Origin: Nitrincola schmidtii
GTDB taxonomy: Bacteria > Pseudomonadota > Gammaproteobacteria > Pseudomonadales > Balneatricaceae
Length of the DNA stretch: 64,000 nt
NCBI RefSeq assembly: GCF_008973715.1
Contig: NZ_WBOL01000012.1
Span: forward strand, 51,174-115,173
Direction: 5' to 3'
In this document: piece by piece, positions 48,463 to 58,376 of the stretch
How positions within the stretch are numbered: the stretch's first letter is position 1
Layout of the letters: every line of letters starts with the position of its first letter
The notes under the pieces: model-generated
Database searches by the model: none
Seen by the model: the letters and a program-made list of their open reading frames with translations, nothing else
What the model was told of the DNA's origin: nothing
Made by a program: the position numbers and the translations under genes

Positions 48463-49806
48463 TTAACCCAAGGGTTTGAAAAAGACCTTAGAGTTACGTT
48501 GAAAGTTGTACAAGGCTTTCTTTTCACCCGGTAACTCATCCAATGAAGCTTCTTTAAAGCCACGCTCGATAAACCAGTGAGCGGTGCGTGTCGTCAATAC
48601 AAACAGCTTTGATAGATCGAGGGTTTTAGCGCGATCTTCTAAGGCAGCCAGCAGGCGATCTCCACGCTCACCACCGCGATAATGATGATCGATTGCGACA
48701 CAGGCGAGCTCACCGACCTGTTCTTCATGGAAAGGATAGAGAGCGGCGCAGCCAATAATGGCACCGTCACGTTCAATTATGGTAAAGCGTTCTATTTCCA
48801 TTTCCAAGCGCTCGCGTGAACGACGAACGAGTATCCCTTTTTCTTCTAACGGAGCAATCAGCTCTAAAATACCACCGACATCATCAATCTCTGCTGTACG
48901 TATCTGCTCATAAGATTCGCGCACAATCATCGTGCCGGAGCCGTCACGAGTTAATAGTTCGGCAATCAGGGCACCATCACGTTGATAACTGATCAGATGA
49001 CAGCGCGGAACTCCCTCTTCACAGGCATCTGCTGCGGCTTGTAGTAATCGAGCAGTCTCTGTATGAGCCTCAGCAGGGTTTTCAATGCCAGCTAGGTACT
49101 GTGTCACCCAGCGACGCGCCGTTGCAGCAAGCAGCTCACTGCGTAAATCTCCATGACTGTCGGTAATACCGCCTTCGCTTCCAAATAGAATCAGTTTATC
49201 CGCACTCAGTGAGATGGCTGTCTGTGTAGCTACCTCTTCCGAAGAGAGGTTAAACACCTCGCCAGTGGGTGAAAAGCCAAGATTGGAAATCAAAACGATA
49301 TTGTTCATATCCAGTTGGCGACGAATCGCTTGGTGATCTACACGGCGCAGTTCACCGGTGTGACCCAGATCAACACCATCAACGACACCTGCTGGACGAG
49401 CCGTGACAAAATTTCCACTACACACGCGGATTCGCGCACCATGCATTGGCGTATTGGAAAGTCCCATAGAAAACTGTGATTCCAGTAGTGTTCTTAAGAC
49501 TCCCGCCGCTTCAATAGCGCACTCAAGCGTTGCCGCATCAGTGATACGTTGATGATGATGCAGTCGTGTTGGAATGCCCCGTTTTTGCAAGCGTTCTTCA
49601 ATCTGTGGGCGGGTGCCAAAGACGATCACCAAGCGCACACCGAGACTGCTAAGCAAGGCGACATCATGAACGATATGAGTCAGGTTGGGATCAGCTAAGG
49701 CTTCACCACCCAGCATCAACACAAAGGTCTTGCCTCTATGCGCATTGATGTAGGGTGATGAATGTCTAAACCAGTCAATGTACTGGTCGTTATCTTGCTT
49801 ACTCAC
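48463..49806 (-). CDS. argA: N-acetylglutamate synthase
   Basis: 447 residues of the classical fused type: an amino-acid-kinase fold (about 1-290; FVLMLGGEALADP, SNLGFSPTGEVFNL, FGSEGGITD) and a C-terminal GNAT domain (about 300-440; IIGCAALYPF, GELACVAIDHHYRGGERGDRLL). It carries out the first step of arginine synthesis and is usually feedback-inhibited by arginine. Slightly longer than, but collinear with, E. coli ArgA (443). It is 10 bases from the convergent kinase gene. Confidence 0.94.
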   Translation of the reverse strand: MSKQDNDQYIDWFRHSSPYINAHRGKTFVLMLGGEALADPNLTHIVHDVALLSSLGVRLVIVFGTRPQIEERLQKRGIPTRLHHHQRITDAATLECAIEAAGVLRTLLESQFSMGLSNTPMHGARIRVCSGNFVTARPAGVVDGVDLGHTGELRRVDHQAIRRQLDMNNIVLISNLGFSPTGEVFNLSSEEVATQTAISLSADKLILFGSEGGITDSHGDLRSELLAATARRWVTQYLAGIENPAEAHTETARLLQAAADACEEGVPRCHLISYQRDGALIAELLTRDGSGTMIVRESYEQIRTAEIDDVGGILELIAPLEEKGILVRRSRERLEMEIERFTIIERDGAIIGCAALYPFHEEQVGELACVAIDHHYRGGERGDRLLAALEDRAKTLDLSKLFVLTTRTAHWFIERGFKEASLDELPGEKKALYNFQRNSKVFFKPLG

Positions 49807-49826
49807 TGAAGAACCTGTCCTTTAAT

Positions 49827-51092
49827 TTAGAGGAATATGGCGCTTAGGATAAAGAAGATTATGATAGAGAGGAAGGCTCCAGCCGGTAAAGTGACAATCC
49901 AAGAGATAAAAATGGTGCCAATAATGCGTAAATTCAGTGCTGCCATGCCTCGCGCAAGACCAACTCCCAATACTGCGCCGACCAAGGTGTGTGTCGTGGA
50001 AATGGGTAACCCCGTTCCAGAAGCCACCACCACGGTAGCGGCAGCCGCTAGCGTTGCCGCAAAACCTCGGCTAGGTGTCAACTCTGTAATATTTTGACCG
50101 ACAGTCGCAATCACTTTATGTCCATACATTACCAACCCGGCCACAATGCCGATACCGCCTAATAGTAAAATCCACGCAGGCATCACTGAGCGGGCAGCCA
50201 CTTCACCACCGGATTGCACTACGCTAACCACCGCTGCTAAGGGTCCCACCGCATTAGCGACATCATTTGAACCATGGGCAAAGGCCATGGCGCAGGCGGT
50301 AAATAGCATCAAAATACCAAAAATCTTTTCTACATTGGTGAAATGGAAACTCTTGTCATCAGACTGTTTAAAGTGCAATTTTTTGATCATGTGAATGCCA
50401 ATCAGCATGGCGATAACGCCAATCCCTGCAGAGGCCAAACTGCTTTGAGCAAAGGTCATATCCAGACCGATGTGGGTAAGACCTTTGGTAAAGGTCACCA
50501 TGGCGATAATAAAGCCAACTAAAAAGATGTAGAAGGGTACAACTCGCTTAGCGTTAGCCAAAGGATCATCGGTGCTGAAAATAAAAAACTGCACGCTGCG
50601 AAACAACCAGAATGAGATAAATCCAGCGGTAACGGGTGATATCACCCAGCTGGCAACGATAGTCCAGATTTTGCTCCATTGAACAGCATCCACCGAGATA
50701 CCAACGGCAGCAAAGCCGACAATCGCACCGATAATGGAATGCGTCGTAGAAACTGGCCAGCCAAAGTAGGTGGCGATCAATAACCAAATACCCGCAGCTA
50801 AAAGAGCGGACATCATGCCAAACACCAGCAGATCCGGTGAATCTGCCAAGAGTCCAGCATCAGTAATGCCACTTCTTATGGTAGAGGTTACGGCCCCGCC
50901 GGCTAAATAAGCACCTGCAAACTCGAAAATAATCGCAATGACAATCGCTTGCTTCAAGGTAATGGCTTTAGAGCCAACTGAGGTACCCATGGCGTTGGCA
51001 ACATCATTCGCTCCAACACCCCAGGCCATAAAGAAGGCAAAGATACAGGCTAAAATGATTAAAATAGTACCGTGCTGAGCTAATACGTCCAT
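49827..51092 (-). CDS. PiT-family inorganic phosphate transporter
   Basis: 421-residue low-affinity phosphate symporter. The two signature repeats are GVGANDVANAMGTSVGS (about residues 26-42) and AHGSNDVANAVGPLAAV (about 270-286), each with PVSTTH or PISTTH later. It starts 21 bases after the DUF47 gene that usually accompanies pit genes. Control by the upstream PHO-box-like repeats is likely for the pair. Confidence 0.93.
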   Translation of the reverse strand: MDVLAQHGTILIILACIFAFFMAWGVGANDVANAMGTSVGSKAITLKQAIVIAIIFEFAGAYLAGGAVTSTIRSGITDAGLLADSPDLLVFGMMSALLAAGIWLLIATYFGWPVSTTHSIIGAIVGFAAVGISVDAVQWSKIWTIVASWVISPVTAGFISFWLFRSVQFFIFSTDDPLANAKRVVPFYIFLVGFIIAMVTFTKGLTHIGLDMTFAQSSLASAGIGVIAMLIGIHMIKKLHFKQSDDKSFHFTNVEKIFGILMLFTACAMAFAHGSNDVANAVGPLAAVVSVVQSGGEVAARSVMPAWILLLGGIGIVAGLVMYGHKVIATVGQNITELTPSRGFAATLAAAATVVVASGTGLPISTTHTLVGAVLGVGLARGMAALNLRIIGTIFISWIVTLPAGAFLSIIIFFILSAIFL

Positions 51093-51113
51093 AACGTCTC
51101 GCGTATTTTATCG

Positions 51114-51794
51114 TTATCGTGCGAGCAGCAGCTGTAAACGGCTGCCAACATGCTGTGCGTAATTGGCAAGATCACCAATATCATCAATGATTCGATACAA
51201 AAAGATCACATCGACCGGATAGATGTCTCGTTCGATCGAAAACAGAGAGTTACGGAGGGCGCGCTCATGTTCATCATTGACGTGTTCAAGCCGGTCCAAT
51301 TCATCAATTAATTTTTCGGCAATTTTTACTTCATGACCTCTGAAACCAGCAGCAAGGAGTTCATCCAATTCATTAAGGGCAATGACGGCTTGTGCGGTTG
51401 TCTGAATAGAGGTGTCTAAAAAATCAACTAGTTCGGCTTGAATCGCTTGCGGAATTTGCATTTGTCGACCGAGCATCATGCCCGAAATGTCCTTAGCTCG
51501 ATTGGCGACTTTATCCTGTACTCTGAGTAGGTCTAGCAGGTCACCCCGCGGTACGGGCAGAAAAAGATTACCGGGGAGGTTCTGACGAATATCCCGCTTC
51601 ATTTCGTCAGCTTCGCCTTCAATCACAGCGATACAATGTTGAATGGTTTTGGCTGTTTGCCAATCATTGTTCAATACCGCTTGTAAAAAAGGCTTGAGTG
51701 CGACTGCTGCTTGTTGCGATTTCGTAAAGTGCTCTTGCATAGGTTTAAAAGGAGAGCGTGCAAACATTTTCAGGATCGGGTTATTACTCACCAT
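51114..51794 (-). CDS. PhoU-like DUF47 protein (TIGR00153), Pit accessory
   Basis: 226-residue helical protein of the YkaA/DUF47 family that pairs with PiT transporters. It reads NPILKMFARSPFKPMQEHF at the start, VKRDIRQNL-like KRDIRQNLPGNLFLPVPRGDLL in the middle and RIIDDIGDLANYAQHVGSRL at the end. The frame is open to 51878, but the added 28 residues are atypical, and ATG 51794 gives the family's usual length. It is transcribed with pit and may bind metal and regulate phosphate uptake. Confidence 0.87.
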   Translation of the reverse strand: MVSNNPILKMFARSPFKPMQEHFTKSQQAAVALKPFLQAVLNNDWQTAKTIQHCIAVIEGEADEMKRDIRQNLPGNLFLPVPRGDLLDLLRVQDKVANRAKDISGMMLGRQMQIPQAIQAELVDFLDTSIQTTAQAVIALNELDELLAAGFRGHEVKIAEKLIDELDRLEHVNDEHERALRNSLFSIERDIYPVDVIFLYRIIDDIGDLANYAQHVGSRLQLLLAR

Positions 51795-51864
51795 CAGCGA
51801 CTGGCCTGTGTTGGTTTGAAAGCCTAACCAAAAATAAGTTAGGAGACCTGTTAAAGTCTTATGA

Positions 51865-51870
51865 ATTATA
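51865..51870 (-). promoter_or_regulatory. Candidate -10 element for the DUF47-pit transcript
   Basis: Minus-strand TATAAT, about 70 bases upstream of the DUF47 start and 29 bases downstream of the PHO-box-like repeat. No good -35 is seen, as expected for an activator-dependent promoter. Confidence 0.4.
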
Positions 51871-51899
51871 GGGGTCATAACTGAGTTTATGTAGTAAAA

Positions 51900-51932
51900 C
51901 TGTCATAAATATGTCAATTAAGTGTCATCTAC
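51900..51932. promoter_or_regulatory. Triple PHO-box-like repeat between DUF47-pit and glnE
   Basis: CTGTCATAAAT, ATGTCAATTAA and GTGTCATCTAC are three adjacent 11-base units on the + strand with TGTCA at the same position in each. It matches the PhoB-box pattern. The unit orientation points towards glnE, but the plausible -10 and function point to the DUF47-pit operon. Confidence 0.65.
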
Positions 51933-52013
51933 TTGATCAAGCTCAAGAGTGCTTCAGTTTGAGAATCTCTGTTATGCTAAACACTGTCCTGCCTTTACTG
52001 CGAGAGATGAGAT

Positions 52014-54911
52014 ATGTCCGAAAGTCGTTTACTTGAGTACTTGCCTTCATTGCTTCAGCCAGTTGTTGATAAATCATTAGACGCACTCCAACCCAAGCTA
52101 GTTGAGTTATCTCAGTTAACAGATGATTTGCGTGAGGAGTTATGTCGCGTTCTGGCAGTAAGCGACTTTGTGGCAGAACAATTAATCCGTCGACCTGAGT
52201 GGTTAGAACGACTGGTTGATCAGCAAGATCTGTTGAGCAGCTATACAGCAACAACCTATGTCGATCGATTAAATGCGCTATTAGAGGCCGTCAATGACGA
52301 AAATCTCCTGCATCAGCAGTTAAGACGTTTTCGTCATTATGAGATGGTCAGAATTATTTGGCGCGACTTAACACGTCGATCTGATATGCGTGAAACCACC
52401 CAAGATCTATCTCGCCTTGCAGATGCCTGTATTGATAGAACCTTGGATTGGCTTTACCAGCGTGCCTGCAAACGATGGGGGGTACCGATGTCATTCACGA
52501 CGGGAGCGGAACCTGTTCCTCAGCGTCTGGTCGTTTTGGGTATGGGTAAACTGGGCGCGAATGAGTTAAACCTGTCATCCGATATCGATTTAATGTTTTG
52601 CTTTCCGTCATCAGGTGAAACGGATCATCCATCTAACCCGCTTGAAAACCAAGACTTCTTCATTCGCTTAGGGCAGAAATTGATTCAAGCACTCGATAAT
52701 CACACAGTGGAAGGGTTCGTCTTTCGAGTGGATATGCGACTCAGGCCCTTTGGTTCGGCCGGTCCCTTAGCAATTAGCTTTGCGGCCATGGAGAACTATT
52801 ACCAAGAGCAAGGCCGTGATTGGGAGCGTTATGCCATGATCAAGGCGCGAGTGGTTGCCGGTGATCTTGAGGCAGGGGAAGAGTTGATAAGACAGCTTCG
52901 TCCTTTTGTTTATCGCAAGTATATCGACTTTAGCGCGTTTGAATCACTGCGTGATATGAAGCAGATGATTAATCGAGAAGTTCGTCGAAAAGGCTTAGAA
53001 CAGAACGTAAAGTTAGGCTCAGGTGGTATTCGTGAAGTGGAATTTATTGCCCAGGCCTTTCAGTTGATTCGTGGTGGACGAGATCGCGATCTACAGCAAC
53101 GCGAATTGCTGCGAATATTACCCTTATTGCCTGACTACGTCGGTATGCCGCAAGTGGCGGTGAATGAGTTGACCGATGCTTATATTTTTCTGCGCAATGC
53201 CGAGCATGCTATCCAGGCAATCGCTGACGAACAAACACAAGAGCTACCTCAAGACCCTATCGGGCAGGCGCGCATCGCGTTAGCCATGGGCTTTGATAAC
53301 TGGGAGCGTTTTTCTGAGCAATTAAGCCTGCACCGCCAAGCGGTTTCGCGTCACTTTGCCGATGTTATCGCACCTGCAGATGAAGATGAGGAAGCAATCG
53401 ATGTTGCTGATGAAGCGCAATGGCTGAGTCTGTTAGCTGAAGAGTTGGATGAACAAGAAGCGCTCGCTTTTCTGTTGGGAAAAGGCTTTGCTGAACCTGA
53501 GCTGGGATTAAAGCATCTGCAAGGTTTATTACATTCCAAAGCGATGCAGATGTTGCAACAGGTGGCTAAAACACGCTTATTAAATGTATTGCCACCCTTG
53601 TTAGAAGTGGTTGGACGTTGTGATAACTCTGAAGTGACGCTAGAGCGAGTGCTTCAGCTAATTCAATCGGTTTTACGTCGCTCCGCTTACTTGGTGCTGT
53701 TAGCTGAAAATCCAGGTGCAATGCAGCAGTTAGTCAACCTCTGCTCAGCAAGTGCCTGGTTTGCGGCTTTGTTAGCGAAACAGCCGGTATTACTCGATGA
53801 GTTGATCGATCCTCGAACACTCTTTACGCCGCCCGATAAAACCCGCCTACAAGCTGAATTAACGCAGCAACTATTGCGTGTACCCGAGGATGATGTAGAG
53901 CAGTTAATGGAAACTCTGCGATATTTCCGTCATGCGCATGTGTTACGAGTAGCGGCCTCCGATATAACCGGCGCGTTGCCGTTGATGAAAGTGAGTGATT
54001 ACTTAACCTGGTTGGCAGAAACGTTGCTCGAAGCCGTTTTGCAAAGTGCTTGGAAGAGTTTGGTCGATAAGCATGGAGTGCCGATGCGAACCGCTGACGA
54101 GCCATGTGACCCTGATTTTATCGTCGTGGGTTACGGTAAAATGGGCGGTATAGAGTTGTCTTACGGCTCTGATTTAGACCTTGTATTTATTCATGATGGT
54201 GATCCTGATTTGAATACCGACGGTGAAAAATCCGTACCGAATCCGGTGTTCTTTAACCGTCTTGGGCAAAAGATGATTCACCTGTTGAACACCTTTACGA
54301 CATCCGGTCAGTTGTATGAGATCGATATGCGCTTAAGGCCGTCAGGCAATTCTGGCTTATTGGTTTCCAGTTTAAATGCGTTTGAAAAATATCAGCGTAA
54401 TGAGGCTTGGACATGGGAACATCAAGCATTGGTTAGAGCGAGAGTTGTCGCCGGTAGCCCAGCGCTAGCGAAGCGTTTTGAGCAAACAAGAGCGGCTATT
54501 TTAATGCAGCAGCGCGACTCCACAACCCTGCTTGATGAGGTCTGTTCGATGAGAGAAAAGATGAGAGCTCATTTAGCAAATTCATCTGCGGATCAATTTG
54601 ATCTTAAGCAAGATCGAGGAGGCATCGTTGATATTGAGTTTATGGCGCAGTTTTTAGTGTTAAACCATGCATGGCAGTTTTCAGATCTGGTTACTTATAC
54701 TGATAACATCAGAATTTTGGATGCGATTGAAGCACATCAACTGCTGACCGCGGTAGACGCTGAAACCTTACGAGAGGCTTATCGTGTGCTTCGCTCAGTC
54801 GGTCATCGTCAGGCACTACAAGAACAATCGAATAGTGTGGTAGCGGATGCTGTGTTAAACCAGCACCGAGAGCAGGTAGTAGAGATATGGCAAAAGGTGA
54901 TGCAAAGCTGA
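52014..54911 (+). CDS. glnE: Glutamine synthetase adenylyltransferase/adenylyl-removing enzyme
   Basis: 965 residues with the duplicated nucleotidyltransferase architecture. The N-terminal deadenylylase has VLGMGKLGANELNLSSDIDLMF (about 175-196) and the C-terminal adenylylase has VGYGKMGGIELSYGSDLDLVF (about 702-722), each followed by a helical PII-uridylyltransferase-like domain. It controls glutamine synthetase in response to PII. It is monocistronic and divergent from DUF47-pit. Confidence 0.95.
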   Translation: MSESRLLEYLPSLLQPVVDKSLDALQPKLVELSQLTDDLREELCRVLAVSDFVAEQLIRRPEWLERLVDQQDLLSSYTATTYVDRLNALLEAVNDENLLHQQLRRFRHYEMVRIIWRDLTRRSDMRETTQDLSRLADACIDRTLDWLYQRACKRWGVPMSFTTGAEPVPQRLVVLGMGKLGANELNLSSDIDLMFCFPSSGETDHPSNPLENQDFFIRLGQKLIQALDNHTVEGFVFRVDMRLRPFGSAGPLAISFAAMENYYQEQGRDWERYAMIKARVVAGDLEAGEELIRQLRPFVYRKYIDFSAFESLRDMKQMINREVRRKGLEQNVKLGSGGIREVEFIAQAFQLIRGGRDRDLQQRELLRILPLLPDYVGMPQVAVNELTDAYIFLRNAEHAIQAIADEQTQELPQDPIGQARIALAMGFDNWERFSEQLSLHRQAVSRHFADVIAPADEDEEAIDVADEAQWLSLLAEELDEQEALAFLLGKGFAEPELGLKHLQGLLHSKAMQMLQQVAKTRLLNVLPPLLEVVGRCDNSEVTLERVLQLIQSVLRRSAYLVLLAENPGAMQQLVNLCSASAWFAALLAKQPVLLDELIDPRTLFTPPDKTRLQAELTQQLLRVPEDDVEQLMETLRYFRHAHVLRVAASDITGALPLMKVSDYLTWLAETLLEAVLQSAWKSLVDKHGVPMRTADEPCDPDFIVVGYGKMGGIELSYGSDLDLVFIHDGDPDLNTDGEKSVPNPVFFNRLGQKMIHLLNTFTTSGQLYEIDMRLRPSGNSGLLVSSLNAFEKYQRNEAWTWEHQALVRARVVAGSPALAKRFEQTRAAILMQQRDSTTLLDEVCSMREKMRAHLANSSADQFDLKQDRGGIVDIEFMAQFLVLNHAWQFSDLVTYTDNIRILDAIEAHQLLTAVDAETLREAYRVLRSVGHRQALQEQSNSVVADAVLNQHREQVVEIWQKVMQS

Positions 54912-54966
54912 TGGGCTTATTCAGCTTCTAGAGCCGAGTTTTTAAAAGGATAGGAAGGTAGGGAAT

Positions 54967-54993
54967 GAAGGCAGAGTTGGTTACTCTGCCTTC
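54967..54993. terminator. Hairpin between convergent glnE and ilvE
   Basis: GAAGGCAGAG and CTCTGCCTTC make a perfect 10-pair stem with a 7-base loop. The following bases are only partly T-rich, so termination may be modest in either direction. Confidence 0.7.
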
Positions 54994-55002
54994 GTTCAAG
55001 CG

Positions 55003-56001
55003 TTATACGCGAGTTAACCAGCCGTGTGTGTCTTCAGCTTGACCCCATTGAATATCGTTAAGAGCTTTGCGCAACTTACGCGTCGTCTCACCAACGCCAC
55101 CATGACCCACAGCATATTCCTTCCCTTGATAAATGAGAGTGCCTACGGGTGCTAGAACTGCTGCTGTACCTGATAGCGCAGCTTCGCAACCAGGTTTTGC
55201 TGCACGTTCAAGCAACTCAGCAACGGTTAACTCACGCTCTTGAACATCCATTCCCATATCGCGAGCTAGGGTCAGGATAGAGTCACGGGTAACGCCGTGC
55301 AGGAAGCTTTGATCCAGCGCTTTAGTAATAATCTCATTACCATCAATCAGCAAAAAGTTAGCCGCGCCCGTTTCCTGCACGTCACCACCTGGGCAGAAGA
55401 GTACTTGATCAGCCTGAACGCTTTGACGAGCTTTCATGATCGGTTGTAAAGCGCTGGCGTAGTTACCGCCACTTTTAATCATGCCCATATGAGGAGCACA
55501 GCGCATCCCTTGGTCTTCCAGCAACAATCGAAGCGCCTTATCACCACCGGCAAAGTAATCGCCTACGGGTGATACAAGCACATAAAAGCATGACTTATCA
55601 GAAGGTACGGCTGCTTTACCGATAGCGGGTTCAGTACCAATGTGAGTCGGGCGAATATACAGTGATCCCGGAGGTGCTGGCACTTCGTCTGCAAAGCGAG
55701 CCACGGTATCTTTAATCATCTGTGCAACGACATCAGCATTCAGATGAGGTAAACCTAGTAGGTCAGAACTTTGTGAAAGACGAGCAATATTTCGATCCAT
55801 ACGGAAAATGTTCACTGAACCATCTTCATGGCGAAATGCTTTTAAGCCTTCAAAACAGGTACTGGAGTAATGTAAAACATGAGCGCCAGGGTGAAGCGTG
55901 AGGCTATCGCTGCTGACCATCTCCGGCACACTCCAGTTTGCACCATCAAACCAAGTGATCGCCATTTCAGGCATGAAAACGGTACCGAATGCAGCAGCCA
56001 T
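55003..56001 (-). CDS. ilvE: Branched-chain amino acid aminotransferase
   Basis: 332-residue PLP enzyme of fold type IV. Signatures are HYSSTCFEGLKAFR near residue 48, MIKSGGNYASAL with the PLP Lys (about 173-184), QETGAANFLLI and the AALSGTAAVLAPVG phosphate loop. It interconverts branched-chain amino acids with their 2-oxo acids. It resembles the longer class-II BCATs more than E. coli IlvE (309). The neighbouring genes are unrelated. Confidence 0.93.
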   Translation of the reverse strand: MAAAFGTVFMPEMAITWFDGANWSVPEMVSSDSLTLHPGAHVLHYSSTCFEGLKAFRHEDGSVNIFRMDRNIARLSQSSDLLGLPHLNADVVAQMIKDTVARFADEVPAPPGSLYIRPTHIGTEPAIGKAAVPSDKSCFYVLVSPVGDYFAGGDKALRLLLEDQGMRCAPHMGMIKSGGNYASALQPIMKARQSVQADQVLFCPGGDVQETGAANFLLIDGNEIITKALDQSFLHGVTRDSILTLARDMGMDVQERELTVAELLERAAKPGCEAALSGTAAVLAPVGTLIYQGKEYAVGHGGVGETTRKLRKALNDIQWGQAEDTHGWLTRV

Positions 56002-56193
56002 GAATATATCCTCAAGAAGCTAGAACAGATGAATTTTTGGGTTACACCCTATAAAGAATCATCGATTGTAATCATACCGACCCCTAAAGGGAATTGTCTG
56101 GCACCTTGCTAGTGCAAATTTAAGTGGAGACTGTGGCTTTACTCGATCGGCTGGTATGATTAAGGATTATCTCGGTATAGAGTAGTGTGAGCA

Positions 56194-57096
56194 GTGAGTG
56201 TAGTCTGGATTATTAGTGATGGAAAACAGGGGCATTTCAATCAGTCGTTAGGACTTTGTGATGCTTTGCAACGATTGCGTCCCAGTTTGCAGGTTGAAAC
56301 CATAGCGCCATTTACACCTCATCAGAATATGTTGTTGGCAATGGGCTTCGCGCTGCCAGATGAAATTTCAACTCTACACACTCAAGCACCACCCAGTATG
56401 ATTGTCTGTGCAGGGCACTCGACCCATTTCACTGCACTGACACTCGGTTGGCGCTTAAAAGTCAAAACGCTGGTTTTGATGAAACCAAGTTTTCCTCCCA
56501 GTTGGTTTGATCTATGTCTGATACCAGCACATGATCAACCCACATCTGCACGGAATATTATTGCAACTCGAGGCGCTTTAAATCCTATGCGTCCTGATAG
56601 TAAAAAGCCCAATACCGGCATTATCCTTATTGGTGGACCTTCCAAGCACCACCATTGGGATGAACAAAGTTTATTCGATCAATTGAATGATATTCTTACT
56701 AAAGATCAACAAGATTGGTTAATCACTACATCGCGGCGCACCCCTGATTCAACACTAAACAGACTTTACGCTCTTCAAAATGTAACCTTTGTCCCTCATA
56801 CGAAAACACCTCAAGGTTGGTTAGCAGCGCAACTGGCAACGACCGAATATGCTTGGGTGACTGCCGATAGTGTCTCAATGGTTTATGAAGCCTTAACAGC
56901 AGGGTGCGCCGTCGGCGTTTTAGACGTGCAAGAGCGCCAATCCAATAGACTAACGCGAGGGATACAAGGTTTGGCTGAAGAAGGTACAATTACCCTCTAT
57001 TCCCAGTGGACTCAAAAACTGCAACTGAGTAAGTCCGGTGTATTCAATGAAGCGGATCGGTGTGCAGAAGAAATTTTAAAACGAGGATGGCTATGA
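56194..57096 (+). CDS. ELM1 family protein (mitochondrial-fission-ELM1-like)
   Basis: 300 residues of the ELM1/DUF1022 family, related to GT-B glycosyltransferases. It starts [22 protein letters not shown] and carries [14 protein letters not shown] (about 148-161), ITTSRRTP and [15 protein letters not shown], all typical. Bacterial members sit in LPS or polysaccharide loci and are presumed sugar transferases. The start is a GTG at 56194. It is coupled by ATGA overlap to the nucleotide-sugar dehydrogenase gene. Confidence 0.85.
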   Translation: MSVVWIISDGKQGHFNQSLGLCDALQRLRPSLQVETIAPFTPHQNMLLAMGFALPDEISTLHTQAPPSMIVCAGHSTHFTALTLGWRLKVKTLVLMKPSFPPSWFDLCLIPAHDQPTSARNIIATRGALNPMRPDSKKPNTGIILIGGPSKHHHWDEQSLFDQLNDILTKDQQDWLITTSRRTPDSTLNRLYALQNVTFVPHTKTPQGWLAAQLATTEYAWVTADSVSMVYEALTAGCAVGVLDVQERQSNRLTRGIQGLAEEGTITLYSQWTQKLQLSKSGVFNEADRCAEEILKRGWL

Positions 57097-58376
57097 GCCA
57101 ATTAACATTAGATCAGATCCGATTGGGTATTATTGGATTAGGGTATGTTGGTTTACCGCTTGCTGTAGAGTTTGGTAAGTATCGCTCTGTGGTAGGGTTT
57201 GATATTAATCAATCTCGTATAGAAGAGTTAAAGAAGGCAGAAGATTCAACCTTAGAAGTGTCCTCAGAAGAACTGAAGTCCGCTGCTCATCTTAGCTTTA
57301 CGAGTGATATTGAAGCATTGCAGCAGTGTAATGTTTATATAGTTACGGTTCCGACGCCAATAAATGGACAAAAACAACCAGATTTAACGCCGTTGATAAA
57401 AGCATCCGAGACTCTGGGGAAGGTCGTTAGTATTGGCGATATTGTGATTTATGAATCTACGGTTTATCCAGGTGCGACAGAGGAAGATTGTATTCCTGTT
57501 ATTGAACAGGTGTCTGGACTGAAATACAACAAAGACTTTTTTGCAGGCTATAGTCCAGAGCGAATTAACCCTGGTGACAAAGTGCACCGAGTGACAACCA
57601 TCAAAAAAGTAACCTCAGGTTCAACGCCTGAGATTGCGGACTTAGTGGATGCTCTTTATGGTGAAATCATTATTGCCGGTACTCACAAAGCCAGTAGTAT
57701 CCGTGTCGCAGAAGCGGCAAAGGTAATCGAAAATACTCAGCGTGATTTGAATATCGCACTCGTTAATGAACTCGCCATTATCTTTAATAAATTAGGTATC
57801 GATACAGAAGAAGTGTTAGAGGCAGCGGGTACTAAGTGGAACTTTATGCCCTTTAGGCCAGGTTTAGTTGGCGGACACTGTATAGGTATTGATCCCTATT
57901 ACCTAACCTATAAAGCACAAGCTGCCGGTTATATTCCAGATGTGATACTTTCTGGGCGGCGGATCAATAGCAATATGGGCGCTTATGTTGCAGATGAGCT
58001 AGTTAAAGGGATGTTACGAAAGCGTATCCATGTATCAGGTAGTCGCATTTTGATTATGGGTTTCACGTTTAAAGAAAACTGTCCCGATCTTAGAAACACT
58101 CGCATCACCGATATTCTGCATACGCTTTCTGGCTATGGTGCAAATATAGATGTTTATGATCCATGGGCTTCCGTTGAAGAAGCGCAAGCTGAATACCAGA
58201 TCACACCTATTCAATACCCCGAAGACGGAACCTATGATGCCATTTTGCTAGCGGTCGCCCATGATGAGTTTAAATCCTTGGGAGCGGATGTCATTCATGC
58301 TTGGGGTAAAGATCCTCATTTACTCTATGACATCAAATATGTATTACCCGCAGATCAGGTGGACATGCGGTTATGA
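57093..58376 (+). CDS. Nucleotide sugar dehydrogenase, TviB/WbpO-like
   Basis: 427-residue UDP-sugar 6-dehydrogenase. NAD fold [18 protein letters not shown] is at the N-terminus. [24 protein letters not shown], the catalytic-Cys [15 protein letters not shown] (about 257-271) and [14 protein letters not shown] follow. The resemblance is to UDP-N-acetylgalactosamine/glucosamine dehydrogenases such as TviB and WbpO, so it probably supplies an amino-sugar uronic acid for capsule or O-antigen. GAGG precedes the ATG at 57093 by six bases. It overlaps the next glycosyltransferase gene by four bases. Confidence 0.9.
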   Translation: MSQLTLDQIRLGIIGLGYVGLPLAVEFGKYRSVVGFDINQSRIEELKKAEDSTLEVSSEELKSAAHLSFTSDIEALQQCNVYIVTVPTPINGQKQPDLTPLIKASETLGKVVSIGDIVIYESTVYPGATEEDCIPVIEQVSGLKYNKDFFAGYSPERINPGDKVHRVTTIKKVTSGSTPEIADLVDALYGEIIIAGTHKASSIRVAEAAKVIENTQRDLNIALVNELAIIFNKLGIDTEEVLEAAGTKWNFMPFRPGLVGGHCIGIDPYYLTYKAQAAGYIPDVILSGRRINSNMGAYVADELVKGMLRKRIHVSGSRILIMGFTFKENCPDLRNTRITDILHTLSGYGANIDVYDPWASVEEAQAEYQITPIQYPEDGTYDAILLAVAHDEFKSLGADVIHAWGKDPHLLYDIKYVLPADQVDMRL

